Assembly: GCA_963788965.1 (NCBI GenBank)
Contig: CAWBIK010000005.1
Location: 496,001 to 560,000 of the forward strand
Direction of reading: 5' to 3'
DNA length: 64,000 nt
From: QHXQ01 sp963788965
Lineage (GTDB): Bacteria; Acidobacteriota; Blastocatellia; Pyrinomonadales; Pyrinomonadaceae
In this document: one piece after another, positions 1-9,313 of the stretch
Numbering within the stretch: position 1 is the first letter of the stretch
How the letters are laid out: each line of letters begins with the position of its first letter
The notes under the pieces: generated by a model
What the model was told of the DNA's origin: nothing
What the model saw: only the letters and a program-made list of their open reading frames with translations
The model's database searches: none
Program-made: the position numbers and the translations under genes

Positions 1-705
1 CACTTCGCCGCGCGCCGTGTTGATGAAATAAGCGCCCTCGCGCATCGCGTTAAAGAAGTCGGCACTTAAAAAGCCGCGCGTCTCCGGCTTCAAGGCGACG
101 TGGACGCTCACGATGTCGGCGGCGCGCGCCACGTCGAGCGGGCTGTCCGCCCGTTCCACGCCGAGTGCTTCCGCAAGCTCAGGCGTTAGACTGCGACTCC
201 ACGCGACGACGGGCATACCGAACGCATGCGCGCGTTTGATCACCTCTTGCCCGATCTGCCCCGTGCCCACGAGGCCGAGCGTGCGCCCGTAGAGGCCGCG
301 CGCCTTCGAGAACTCTTTCTTGTTCCACTGCCCCGCACGCAACTGGATCACGTTGTCCGCGATGCGGCGGTCGAGCGCGAGGATCAAGGCGAAGGTCAAC
401 TCGGCCACGGCGATTGAGTTTTTGCCCGGACAGTTCGAGACGTAGATGCCGCGCCGCGACGCGGCCGCCACGTCAATCGTGTTGTAGCCCGCGCCCGCGC
501 GCACGACCAGTTTCAACGCGCCCGCGTCCAACATCGGCTCGGTCACTTTCGTCCCGCGCACAACCAGCACGTCGGGACTGTAGCCGCGTATGGCTTCAAC
601 CAACGATTCATCTTTCACGTCCGGTTGATAAGAGTAGTCGTAACCGGCGGCGTCCAACGCGTCGCGCCCCGACTGCTCGAACTTATCCGCGATCAATACC
701 TTCAT
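1..705 (-). CDS. serA: D-3-phosphoglycerate dehydrogenase, N-terminal 235 residues (cut by window edge)
   Basis: This would catalyse the NAD-dependent oxidation of 3-phosphoglycerate, the first step of serine synthesis in the cytosol. The protein begins MKVLIADKFEQSG and carries the 2-hydroxyacid dehydrogenase catalytic-domain start. The nucleotide-binding fold follows, with a glycine motif GLVGTGQIGQ around residues 143-152 and NTARGE at the window edge, which contains the conserved catalytic Arg region. The rest of the catalytic domain and any ACT-type regulatory domain lie outside the window, so the subfamily is not fully certain. The start ATG follows a modest purine-rich stretch. Downstream in transcription is outside the window; upstream on the same strand are the GNAT and DUF1015 genes, suggesting one operon. 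Confidence 0.88.
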   Translation of the reverse strand, partial: MKVLIADKFEQSGRDALDAAGYDYSYQPDVKDESLVEAIRGYSPDVLVVRGTKVTEPMLDAGALKLVVRAGAGYNTIDVAAASRRGIYVSNCPGKNSIAVAELTFALILALDRRIADNVIQLRAGQWNKKEFSKARGLYGRTLGLVGTGQIGQEVIKRAHAFGMPVVAWSRSLTPELAEALGVERADSPLDVARAADIVSVHVALKPETRGFLSADFFNAMREGAYFINTARGEV

Positions 706-728
706 CTGTCTTCTGCCTTTCGCTGCCG

Positions 729-1265
729 TCACTCAGCGCGCACACTGTAAGCGGTCGGTTGCGGCGTGAACTCTTCGCGCGTGATCGCATACAGCACGCA
801 CTCGCTGCCGTAATGCTGCGCCATGCGCTCGAACTTCATGCCGAGCTTTTCCATCACATGCCGCGAGCCTGCGTTCTGCGGCGACGCGACGGCGACGATG
901 CGCGCGAGGTTCACCTGCTCGAAGCCGTAGCGCAACCACGCGGCGGCCGTCTCGGTCGCATAGCCTTGCCCCCAGTAAGGTTTGTCGAAGGCGTAGCCGA
1001 CTTCAGTTTCGCCCGAATCTTCGAGCGGTTGTATCCCGCCCCAACCGATCATCAGTCCGTCTGTCTTCCGGCAAACTGCCGACATGCCGTAGCCGTAACG
1101 CGCGTAGCAATCAAGATAAAACTGCAAGCGGCGTTCGACCACAGGCGCTTCGGCCACGCCGCCGAGATAGCGGGCCACATCTTCGTCCGCGCGCAGATGC
1201 ACAAGCACGGGCAGGTCGGCCGGCGTTAACGGCCGCATCAACACTCTGTCAGTCTCGATGATCAA
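729..1265 (-). CDS. GNAT-family N-acetyltransferase (RimJ/RimL type)
   Basis: Predicted acetyl-CoA-dependent N-acetyltransferase of the Acetyltransf_3 group, which modifies protein N-termini or small amines. The substrate cannot be read from sequence. The family signature is visible in DKPYWGQGYATE (acetyl-CoA pyrophosphate-binding loop, mid-protein) and in NAGSRHVMEKLGMKFE near the C-terminus. I chose a TTG start giving the N-terminus (M)IIETDRVLMRPL, because AGGAC sits about 6 bases upstream and this start lies 17 bases after the DUF1015 stop. A longer ATG start at 1331 would overlap the DUF1015 gene by about 50 bases. The product has 178 residues, usual for the family, and lies between DUF1015 and serA on the same strand. 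Confidence 0.8.
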   Translation of the reverse strand: MIIETDRVLMRPLTPADLPVLVHLRADEDVARYLGGVAEAPVVERRLQFYLDCYARYGYGMSAVCRKTDGLMIGWGGIQPLEDSGETEVGYAFDKPYWGQGYATETAAAWLRYGFEQVNLARIVAVASPQNAGSRHVMEKLGMKFERMAQHYGSECVLYAITREEFTPQPTAYSVRAE

Positions 1266-1282
1266 GGCACAGGTCCTCGCGT

Positions 1283-2512
1283 TCAAATGCGATGAGTCAA
1301 CAAGCCGTCGCGCAACTTCGGCTCGAACCAAGTGGACTTGGGCGGCATGATGCCGTTCGCGTCCGAGACGCGCAACAGGTCCTCAATCGTCGTCGGGTAC
1401 AAAGAGAAGGCGACCGCCGCGCTGCCTGAGTCAACCAGCTTTTCAAGTTCTGCGGGGCCGCGTATGCCGCCGACGAAATCGATGCGCTTGTCCGTGCGGA
1501 TGTCTTTGATCCCTAAGATCGGTGCGAGCAGATTCTCTTGCAGGATGCTCACGTCGAGCGTGGCGGTCGGGTCGGCGCTTTGGTCAGGCGCGTCGCCTTT
1601 GAACTTCAAACCGTACCAGCGCCCGCCGAGATACATGCTGAAACTGCCGGGCGCGGCGGGCTGCGGCGTGCCGTTTTCGTCAACGTCGAAAGCTTCGGCC
1701 ACGCGCGCGACGAACGCGTCAGGCTGAAGCCCCTGCAAGTCTTTGACGACGCGGTTATAAGGCAATATCTGCACTTGATCCGACGGGAAAAGGACGGTGA
1801 GAAAGCGGTTGTATTCTTCGTCGCCCGTGTGCTGCGGGTTGCCGGCGCGTAACGTGGCGCGGGCGCGCGCGGCGCTCGCGGCGCGATGATGCCCGTCGGC
1901 AATGTAGAGCAGCGGCACTTCCTGAAAACAACGCACGAGTTGATCGGGCGCGGGCGCGCGCCAGAGCGTGTGCCGGATGCCGTCGGGCGCGGTGAAATCA
2001 TAAAGCGGCTCGCCTTTGGTTTCCGCTTCGACCAACGCGTCGATCCTGCGGTCGGCGCGATAGGTGAGAAAGACCACGCCGGTTTGCGCGCGCAAGCTGA
2101 GCATGTGGCGTGTGCGGTCGTCCTCTTTGTCGCGGCGCGTGCGCTCGTGCTTGCGGATCAGATCGTTGTCGTACTCGTCTACCGAACAACACGCCGCCAC
2201 CCCGACCTGCGTATGCTCGCCCATCACGAGCCGGTACAGATAGAGACGCGGCTCGGCTTCTTCTTCGAGCGGGCACGATTCGATCAAGCGATCTAAATTC
2301 GCGCGCGCCTTGTCATAGACAACATCGCTATGTACATCCGTCTCGGCGGGCAGATCGATCTCAGGGCGCGTGACGTGCAAAAAGTTAAGCGGGTTGTCGG
2401 CGGCTAAAGCGCGCGCCTCGTCGGTGCTGACCACGTCATACGGGACGCTCGCCACCTGTTCGACCTTATCGACGGGCGGACGCAACGCGCGGAACGGATA
2501 GATGACGGCCAC
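1283..2512 (-). CDS. DUF1015 family protein
   Basis: The 409-residue protein matches the DUF1015 family along its length. The N-terminus has YPFRALRPP and VPYDVV, the middle has LYLYR and KHERTRRDKEDDR, and there is a HHRAASAARA segment following LLYIADGHH. The family has no established biochemical role that I can state. It often sits next to serA or serC, as here, which suggests a link to serine or phosphoserine metabolism. The start is GTG with GAAGGA a few bases upstream. It is the first gene of the apparent DUF1015-GNAT-serA operon. All conserved blocks are intact and the frame is unbroken. Confidence 0.85.
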   Translation of the reverse strand: MAVIYPFRALRPPVDKVEQVASVPYDVVSTDEARALAADNPLNFLHVTRPEIDLPAETDVHSDVVYDKARANLDRLIESCPLEEEAEPRLYLYRLVMGEHTQVGVAACCSVDEYDNDLIRKHERTRRDKEDDRTRHMLSLRAQTGVVFLTYRADRRIDALVEAETKGEPLYDFTAPDGIRHTLWRAPAPDQLVRCFQEVPLLYIADGHHRAASAARARATLRAGNPQHTGDEEYNRFLTVLFPSDQVQILPYNRVVKDLQGLQPDAFVARVAEAFDVDENGTPQPAAPGSFSMYLGGRWYGLKFKGDAPDQSADPTATLDVSILQENLLAPILGIKDIRTDKRIDFVGGIRGPAELEKLVDSGSAAVAFSLYPTTIEDLLRVSDANGIMPPKSTWFEPKLRDGLLTHRI

Positions 2513-2615
2513 AGTCCTTCACCTCGCTATTGGCAGATATGCATGTGGAGCTTTGGACTGCTAAGACTAGCCGCACAAGGGGCATTTTGCCAAGTTGCGA
2601 AGGCAGGACGAAAAC

Positions 2616-2655
2616 AAAAGGCCGTCTGAATCTCGACGATTCAAACGGCCCTTTT
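2616..2655. terminator. Bidirectional hairpin terminator
   Basis: An inverted repeat pairs GGCCGT-c-TGAATC with GATTCA-a-ACGGCC around a 5-base loop. It is flanked by an A run on one side and CTTTT on the other, so it can work in both directions. It lies 38 bases past the stop of the giant minus-strand gene (2694-6443) and upstream of the DUF1015 operon. Inferred from structure only. Confidence 0.7.
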
Positions 2656-2693
2656 CATGCTGCTCGATAGCACGTGACCTGACAGTTAGCGCC

Positions 2694-5600
2694 TCACTTG
2701 AGTTGCACGGGCGCGGCGGCTGTGCGTTGCACCTTCGGTGCGCTGAGCGTTTTCTGGGTTGTGCCGGGCGCGTTGGTGGCGGCCTCTACGTTGACGATGA
2801 AGCGGAAGCGCCCGCCCGCTTCGACACCGAGGACGAACTGCACGTTGACGCTCGCGTTGGGTGCGAGCGCGCCGCCGGGCAACGCGACGTTCAAGAGCGA
2901 GTTCAAGCCACCGCCTTGCGGTTGTGCGGGCGACTGCTCGACCGTCACGCCACGGACAAGGACGTTACCGCCCGTCGTCGTCGTGATCGTCACGTCCGAA
3001 GCGTTGAGCACGCGCAGGTCGGCTTGTGCGCCGCCGGGGTTGGGCGTGTTCATCGTCGTGATGTCGATGACGCGGAAGCGCAGGGCGGTGACAGGTGCGC
3101 CCGTCTTGTTCGTGAACTTGCGCCTGATCGTAAGCGTGCCGAGCGCGCCGTTAGTGACGGGCGCGAGATCGCGCACGCGATTGGGCGCGGCCGTCGAAGG
3201 CTGTTGCGGATCGATGAGCGCAGTCTTGATCGTGGCGTTGCTTTGGACGGGGCTGTCCGTGTTCGCGGGCGCGGGCGCGCCGAGGATGGACGGCCCCGCG
3301 CCGCCAAAGTAGTTGCCGTTGGTGGAGACGAGCACGAAGTCCGTGACATTGTTGTTCGTGTCCTGCGGCAACCCTGCGGCGGCGAGACGCACGAAGCTGT
3401 ACTCGCCCAGTTGTGTGCCGATAGGTGCGAGGCCCGTGCCTTCGTAGTAGAGGCCGGATGATGCGCCGGTCATGCCGCTGAAGCCGACGGCGTCGAGCCT
3501 GCGCGCGAGCGAGTAGCCGGGAGGCGGTTCGTCGAATAGTGCAAGGCCGCTGTTGTCCGCGATGTCGAACGCGTAGGTCGCGTTGGGCGTGGCCAGATTG
3601 TTCAGAGTGTAGCCGGCCGTGGGCGTGTTGTTGACGAGCAGGTAATGCCCGCGCGCGGGGATGACCGTGCCGGCCGGGATGGTGGTGACGACCGCGCCGG
3701 TCGTGCCGTAGAAATCGACGGTGGCGAGCGTCCAGCCGCCGGAGCCGTCCGCGTTGCCGACGGTCACGGGCGCGTCGGAGTTGTTATACAACTCGATGAA
3801 CTCGTCGTTCGGGCCGGCGGGGCCGCGGAAGCGGAAGGCGCTGATCAGCACGCGGCCGGGCTGCGTGGCAACGGCCGTGAAGGGCGCGTAGCCGTCTTCA
3901 TTCAAGTTCGCAAACACACGGGTCGGCGGCAGGAAGATGTAACCGGGCGCACTCGGCGTGAGCGTGTATGTGCCGCCGGGCGGCAGCCAGCTGATGTAGC
4001 ACTGCCCTGTGCCGTCGGTTGTCACCGTGCCTGATTCCGACCCTGAAAGGGTGACGGTCACGCCCTCAAGCGCGTTGTCGTGGTCGTCGCGGATCAGGCA
4101 GCGTATGTCATGACCGTAAGGGTTGACCGTAATGGTCACGACGTTGGACGTGGCGGAGAGACTGCCGTTGTCGAACGTGACGGCCTTGAAGGTGTGCGTG
4201 CCCGGTGTCGAGAGCGCCCAAGTGTATGTGTAGGGCGCTTCGGTGTCCGTGTCGGCCAGGTCGTCGTCCAGATAGAAATCGACCTTGACGATCTGGCCGT
4301 CTGTGTCGCTCGCTTCGGCTGTGACATCGATCTGGGTTAACGGCTCGTAAGTCGTGCCGTCGGCCGGGCTGGTGATGCGGACGGTCGGCGCGTTGTTCGC
4401 GGGCGCGGCGGTGGCGGCGTCGATGGCGTAGAGATAAGAGTAGCCGCCTGTGCCGTTCGGCCCGGTCGTGCCGAAATAGGCCGTGTCGCCGCTTGCGTTG
4501 AAGCGCGCGAGGTTGAACGGCTCGATCTGCCAGCCGTTCTCCATCGGCAGCGGCACATTCCAAAGCGGCGTGCCGTCCGTCGTGCTGATGGCTTGAATTG
4601 AATCGTGCGGGAACACGTCGGGGTTGTTGTGCCAATCGCCGATGAACAACGTGTTCTGCGGACTGACGAGCGGGTTGCTCATGCTCGACAGATAAGTGCG
4701 ACACCAACGATCAGCCCCGGCGGGTGTGAGCGCGCAGATCATGCGATTGCGCAAGGGAACATAGACGCCGCCGTCGGGGCCTACGTCAACAGTAGTTTGA
4801 TCGACCGCGCGTTCTTCCTGCGTCTCGCGGAAGCGCGCCCACTTGATCGTGCCGTCGGGGTTGTATGTAAACAAGCCCGGATGGACCGTGTTGCCGTCGC
4901 CGACTGTGAGGCTGCCGTCCACAGGACTCACGTTGATCTGGCCGATGCCGAGTTGGATCCAATTGCGGACGGCGCTGCCGAGCGGGAACGCACTGAGGCC
5001 GCCCGCGGGCGTGACCGCGCCCGATGCATTGACCGTGCCGAACCACTGGCCGGCACTGAACGCGATCTCGATGTTGCCGTAACCGCCGCGCGTGCAGAAG
5101 CCGGGCCGGTTGTCTATGAGTTGACCGGCGGCCGAGAGGACGAACGCGCCGAGGCCGCCCGCCTGTCCGCAGTCGGCCGTGATGCCGTAGATTTTGCCGT
5201 CGGGGCCGAAGGTCGGGCCGTTGACGACGTAAGAGAAAGCCGGATCGTCGAAGCGCCACTTCTGCGTGCCGTCGGGATTGACCGCCCAGACGTGATTGCC
5301 CGACCCGATATAGATCGTGCCGTCTGTGCCGATTGAAGGTGGCTGTTGACTGTTGATGCCGCCGCTACGGAAGATCCACTTGACGCCGCCTTGCGGCGTG
5401 ACCGCGTAGAGTTGACCATCTTGATCGACTAGATAGATCGTGCCGTCCGCGCCCGTGTTGGGCCGCGACCAAGCGATGGGTGAATCGATCTGCAAGCGCC
5501 AGCGGACGCGCCCCTGTTGCGGCGGCCGGGCCGCCACGTTGAGCGGTACGGCGTTCGACGCGCCGCCCGTCGTCACGACTTGCAACGTGTCCGCACCGAC

Positions 5601-6443
5601 GGGCGCGGCGTCGGGCACGTAAGCCGTGATGCTCGTGTCCGACCAGCGCGAGACGGGCGCGGTCGCGCCGTTGATCTTAACTAGCCCTGCGCCTTGCGTC
5701 TCGCCGAAGCCTTGCCCGGTGATCGTTATGCGGCCCGCCTGCTGTGTGGCCGTGGGCGCAACTGCATTGACGACGGGCGGCGGCAGCGAGCGCGTGCCGT
5801 AGAGGATGAAGCCGAGGTCGCTATTGCCCACGTTGAAATCGCATTGCCCCCAGATGCCGACGGGGCAACCGGAGGCGCTGGTGTTGTCACGATAGAAGAA
5901 CGGTGTGCCGCGTGGTGCGCCGTCGTTCGCGCTCTTGAAATACCAGCGATAGTCGTGCTGGTTGGAACAGGTCGTGCGCGGATCGAAATAAGGTTGCACG
6001 GTTAAGAAGTGGCGACCTGTCGCTTGAAACGCGGGGCTGATCGTGATGCGGAAGTCCGATCCGATCAGGCGCAGTTTCGTGTCGCCCGCCGCGATGAAGT
6101 ACTCGGTTTGCAGCGCGCCGGGCCGGCCCGTTACGTCGTAGGCATAGAAGCGGACGTAGACGCCGAGGAAGTCGGGCGGCGGACTTGAGCAATGACCGCT
6201 CCAATAACCGTAAGCGAAGACTTGCGTGATCGAGCCGGTCACGTCGAAGTCGTCGGCCAGTTCTTCGTTCAGGTTATAAGGCGTGCGCGACTTGTTGCTC
6301 GGGCCGAAGGTGTGAAAGGTCGAGAAGTTGACGCTCTGTGTCCAGATGGCCGGGTCTTGCGCGTGCGCCGTCTGCGCGGCGAGATGGCAACCGATGAAGA
6401 ACAGACAGGCCACGAGGCCGAGTTTGTAGTAAGTGCGAAGCAT
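2694..6443 (-). CDS. Giant secreted multidomain protein: IPT/TIG, PQQ-like propeller, Ig, carboxypeptidase-regulatory and lamin-tail modules
   Basis: About 1249 residues. The chosen ATG gives a clear signal peptide (MLRTYYKLGLVACLFFIGC.. ending AHAQ) and follows GGGGAAGG. A longer frame upstream adds 36 residues with no signal character. Domains in order: an N-terminal region to about 220; an IPT/TIG domain at about 222-304; beta-propeller repeats of the PQQ/outer-membrane type (DGTIYLVDQDGQLYAVTP and similar) at about 310-710; a bacterial Ig domain (VRITSPADGTTYEP) at about 715-810; a carboxypeptidase regulatory-like domain at about 815-885; a lamin-tail domain (RVLISAFRFRGP, DEFIELYNNSD) at about 890-1060; and a 180-residue C-terminal module beginning NATIKTALID. 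The lamin-tail and C-terminal parts are paralogous to those of the protein at 22274-27493. It is probably a cell-surface or extracellular protein; no enzymatic function is evident. Confidence 0.82.
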   Translation of the reverse strand: MLRTYYKLGLVACLFFIGCHLAAQTAHAQDPAIWTQSVNFSTFHTFGPSNKSRTPYNLNEELADDFDVTGSITQVFAYGYWSGHCSSPPPDFLGVYVRFYAYDVTGRPGALQTEYFIAAGDTKLRLIGSDFRITISPAFQATGRHFLTVQPYFDPRTTCSNQHDYRWYFKSANDGAPRGTPFFYRDNTSASGCPVGIWGQCDFNVGNSDLGFILYGTRSLPPPVVNAVAPTATQQAGRITITGQGFGETQGAGLVKINGATAPVSRWSDTSITAYVPDAAPVGADTLQVVTTGGASNAVPLNVAARPPQQGRVRWRLQIDSPIAWSRPNTGADGTIYLVDQDGQLYAVTPQGGVKWIFRSGGINSQQPPSIGTDGTIYIGSGNHVWAVNPDGTQKWRFDDPAFSYVVNGPTFGPDGKIYGITADCGQAGGLGAFVLSAAGQLIDNRPGFCTRGGYGNIEIAFSAGQWFGTVNASGAVTPAGGLSAFPLGSAVRNWIQLGIGQINVSPVDGSLTVGDGNTVHPGLFTYNPDGTIKWARFRETQEERAVDQTTVDVGPDGGVYVPLRNRMICALTPAGADRWCRTYLSSMSNPLVSPQNTLFIGDWHNNPDVFPHDSIQAISTTDGTPLWNVPLPMENGWQIEPFNLARFNASGDTAYFGTTGPNGTGGYSYLYAIDAATAAPANNAPTVRITSPADGTTYEPLTQIDVTAEASDTDGQIVKVDFYLDDDLADTDTEAPYTYTWALSTPGTHTFKAVTFDNGSLSATSNVVTITVNPYGHDIRCLIRDDHDNALEGVTVTLSGSESGTVTTDGTGQCYISWLPPGGTYTLTPSAPGYIFLPPTRVFANLNEDGYAPFTAVATQPGRVLISAFRFRGPAGPNDEFIELYNNSDAPVTVGNADGSGGWTLATVDFYGTTGAVVTTIPAGTVIPARGHYLLVNNTPTAGYTLNNLATPNATYAFDIADNSGLALFDEPPPGYSLARRLDAVGFSGMTGASSGLYYEGTGLAPIGTQLGEYSFVRLAAAGLPQDTNNNVTDFVLVSTNGNYFGGAGPSILGAPAPANTDSPVQSNATIKTALIDPQQPSTAAPNRVRDLAPVTNGALGTLTIRRKFTNKTGAPVTALRFRVIDITTMNTPNPGGAQADLRVLNASDVTITTTTGGNVLVRGVTVEQSPAQPQGGGLNSLLNVALPGGALAPNASVNVQFVLGVEAGGRFRFIVNVEAATNAPGTTQKTLSAPKVQRTAAAPVQLK

Positions 6444-6664
6444 GGATCCTTCCCCTTGAGAGACAGAGCGCCCCCTTGTTCGAGGTAGCGCGAGATTAAA
6501 TTGATCGCACACGATTGTTTGAACCGGCGGCGCGGTGGCGACGCGGCACACAACGCGACCAACCCGTTTACGGCCGCGGGTTCGACGCCATTATGTTTGA
6601 GAGGGGTAGCCGCATAATACAACGGACGTGCGCTGCGGCCAAGCTTAAGATGCGCGCGCCTGCT

Positions 6665-7323
6665 TCATAGTTGGTGCGCGACGATGTCGAAGGTGAGTTT
6701 CAACTTGTCGCGGACGCGCACCGTGCCGTGAAAGGCCGAGGTCGCTTTAACGTTGAAGTCGCTGCGCTGAAGCTCGAACTCGCCGCGCGCACGCAGGTCG
6801 TTGCCATTCAAAGTAACGATGGCGGGGATGCGAACAGGACGCGTGACGCCGTGCAAAGTGAGGTCGCCCATAAGGCGCACGCTGAAGCCGTCGGGCGTCG
6901 GTCTGACTGTGACCTGTGTGCTGCGGAAACTGATCTCCGGGTACTGTTTGGTTTCAAGGACCAACTCGTGCAGTTCGCGGTTGATGATCTGCTTCTGCGG
7001 TTCGGTGAAGACGGCGCGCGTCTCGGCGAGCGAGTCGGCGCGCACGGTTAAGGTGAGCGAGCGGGCGTGACCGACGTGGGTGTCAGTTCGACTTCGCCTG
7101 TAAAGTCGCGCGCCGCAACGAAATGGTCGTGCCCCTTGAACCAGAGCACGCCGCCGGAGAAAGTGCGGATCATAAAACTGCTCTGCGCCGCGTCGATCCG
7201 GTAGCGCATGGCCAGCGGGCCGGGGGCGCGGTTGCGGCTCAAGCCATCGTTAACGCTCAGTCCGCAGAGCAAGGCAAGCAACAGAACACAAACGCACGCG
7301 CGCGCCGCCGGATAGAGTTGCAT
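6665..7323 (-). CDS. YceI-like periplasmic protein (one frameshift near 7060)
   Basis: YceI proteins are secreted lipocalin-like barrels that bind isoprenoid-type lipids. The chosen ATG, preceded by GAGGAG, gives MQLYPAARACVCVLLLALLC, a signal peptide, followed by YRIDAAQSSFMIRTFSGG, typical of the family start. The second half is in another frame and carries GDLTLHGVTRPVRIP and FELQRSDFNVKA, the family core. The two frames join at about 7055-7075, where one base must be gained or lost. Both halves are otherwise free of stops and fully conserved, so I treat the break as a likely assembly error. The gene is the first after the giant secreted protein gene on the same strand, about 220 bases upstream of it. 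Confidence 0.78.
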
Positions 7324-7507
7324 GATCGTTCTCCTCTCTACATGCAGTGCGACCGGCACATGGACTGACCGCACTGCATGGTTAATAACATTACTTCCCG
7401 GCCTGGTCTATCTGCCACGCGCCCGTCAAGACTTATTCGCGCGCGGGCGCGGGTGTAGAATGCTCGTCGTGTTAATTGGGTTTAAGTGCAAGTGAGGAGG
7501 AACAGAA

Positions 7508-7831
7508 GTGAGCGAACTAGCCGCACGCGCTTGCGTGCCTTGTCATGGCGGCGTGCCGCGTCTGCGGGGCGCGGAGTTTGCAGCTTACACGCGCGAAGTG
7601 CCTACATGGTCGGTGGTGAACGAGCACCACTTGCTGCGCGCTTACCAGTTTTCAAACTTCAACGCGGCGCTTGAGTTCGTCAACCGTGTCGGCGCGCTCG
7701 CCGAACAAGCAGGTCATCATCCCGACATCTCGTTCGGCTGGGGCTACGCCGAGATCAAAATCTTCACGCACGCCATCGACGGCTTGAGCGAAAGCGACTT
7801 CATCCTCGCCGCCAAGATCGACGCGCTTTAG
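7508..7831 (+). CDS. phhB: 4a-hydroxytetrahydrobiopterin dehydratase (pterin carbinolamine dehydratase)
   Basis: This dehydrates pterin-4a-carbinolamine during recycling of the tetrahydropterin cofactor; homologues also act as DCoH-type binding partners. The 107-residue protein is the normal family length. Conserved active-site residues are His70 and His71 in AGHHPDISFGWGYAEI and His88 in KIFTHAIDGLSESD, which match the family pattern. GTG is the start, with the strong Shine-Dalgarno GAGGAGGAA 5-6 bases upstream. No aromatic amino acid hydroxylase is seen nearby, so the pathway partner is unknown. The gene stands alone between oppositely oriented genes, with a palindromic repeat (7863-7947) behind it. 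Confidence 0.88.
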   Translation: MSELAARACVPCHGGVPRLRGAEFAAYTREVPTWSVVNEHHLLRAYQFSNFNAALEFVNRVGALAEQAGHHPDISFGWGYAEIKIFTHAIDGLSESDFILAAKIDAL

Positions 7832-7862
7832 CTGGACTGTCAAGCGACCTTGAAAAGATAAA

Positions 7863-7947
7863 CTCACGCAAAGCCGCAAAGGCAGACGCGAAGAAGTTGA
7901 ACGATCTTCTTTGCGCCCTGCTTTGCGGCTTTGCGCCTTTGCGTGAG
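7863..7947. repeat. Palindromic intergenic element, CACGCAAAG type
   Basis: An imperfect inverted repeat begins CTCACGCAAAGCCGCAAAGG and ends CCTTTGCGTGAG. Each arm is made of short tandem units around GCAAAG. The element lies between the convergent 3' ends of the pterin dehydratase and VWA genes, so it could terminate transcription in both directions. Confidence 0.75.
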
Positions 7948-7969
7948 ACGTTATTGTTGCCCGTGCCGC

Positions 7970-9294
7970 TCAACGCACGCGACTCTTCTTGCGCTTCAGG
8001 AAGTCGATCAGCACGAACTGCGAGAGGTTACCGGGCGTGGCGAAGTAGGCTTTGCCGCTCGTCATCTGCGACATCTGCTTGACGAACTCGACGAGGTAAT
8101 AGTCCGACGCGAGCATGAACGTGTTGACCATGATGCCCGCCTTGCGGCACGCCTGCACTTCCTTGAACGTCTCCGCCATGACCAACGGATCGTTGCCCAT
8201 CGAATTTTTGTAGAGCCGCCGCGCCGTGCCGGTCGCTCGCCGTCCGGCGCGTGTCGCCGCCGCGCGCCACCGCGCCGTCGATGAAGCACGCCGTCGGCTT
8301 GCCGTCCGTCACCATCACGATCTGTTTCATCTCTTTGCGTTGCGCTTGCAACAGACGGCGCGCGAGTCTTAAACCTTCGGCCGTGTTCGTGTGATACGGC
8401 CCGACCTGCGTGGTGGCAAGGCGCGCGAGCGGCAACTCCTCCGCGCCGTCGTGGAACAGCACGATCTTCAACGAGTCGCCGGGATACTGCGTGCGAATCA
8501 GGTGCGCGAGCGCGAGCGCCACCTTCTTGGCGGGCGTGAAGCGATCTTCGCCATAGAGGATCATCGAGTGTGAACAGTCGAGCATGACGACCGTGGCGCA
8601 CGACGATTGATAATCGCACTGGTAGACGTGCAGGTCGCCGTATTCCAAGTTGAGCGGCACGTGCAAACCCTCGCGTTTGATCGCCGACATGAGCGTCGTG
8701 TTCACGTCCAGATTGATCGTGTCGCCGAACTCATAAGGCTTCGAGACTTGCGCCGCCTCAACGCCCGTCGCCATGTGCGGCGTGTCGTGTCGCCCGACCG
8801 AACTTTTACCGAGACTGCCCAGCAGATTCCGCAACGTCTTGTAACCGAGAAAGTCCAAGCCCTTCTCCGTCACTTCAAACTTAACGTCGCGCGGCATCGG
8901 TTCTTCGATCTCGCCTGGTCCGCCCTGTTGCCGTCTGCGTTGCTGCTCGCTCGGCTGCTCCGCGCGCAGATTCAAATAGCCTTCTTCCACCAGCCGCTCG
9001 ATCAACTGATTCAACAACTCTTCGAGTTGCGATCCCTTGAACCGCCCCGCGTTCTCCGCCAACATCTCGCGCACGTCCTGCTCGTCCAACTCGCCCAACT
9101 CCATCAACGATTGCAGCAAGCGCTTGCCGCAAAGCATCGAGCGACGTGTCCTGCTCGCGCCGCTGCCGCGTCCAGTAGTAATCGTCGTCATAGCCCGACT
9201 GCAACAGCGAATCCTGCAACGCCTCCATCAGGTCGCCCAGATTAACGCCCGACACGTCGAAGCCTTTGAACTTGGAATAGCGAATGAACTTCAT
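7970..9294 (-). CDS. VWA (von Willebrand A) domain protein, partner of the AAA+ ATPase (two frameshifts)
   Basis: Reading continues across frameshifts at about 9130 and 8213. The N-terminus is MKFIRYSKFKGFDVSGVNLG. A helical region (QLEELLNQLIERLVEEG) follows, then a VWA domain with the metal-ion site VVMLDCSHSM (DxSxS intact), VMVTDGKPTACF, and a C-terminal part NTFMLASDYYLVEFVKQM. VWA proteins of this kind act with a MoxR/ChlI-like AAA+ ATPase in metal insertion, chaperone or remodelling complexes. The gene for that ATPase is 19 bases upstream on the same strand. The frames flanking each break align continuously with the expected fold, and I infer sequencing indels. The client of the complex is unknown. 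Confidence 0.77.
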
Positions 9295-9313
9295 AACAGC
9301 AACCCTTAATCGA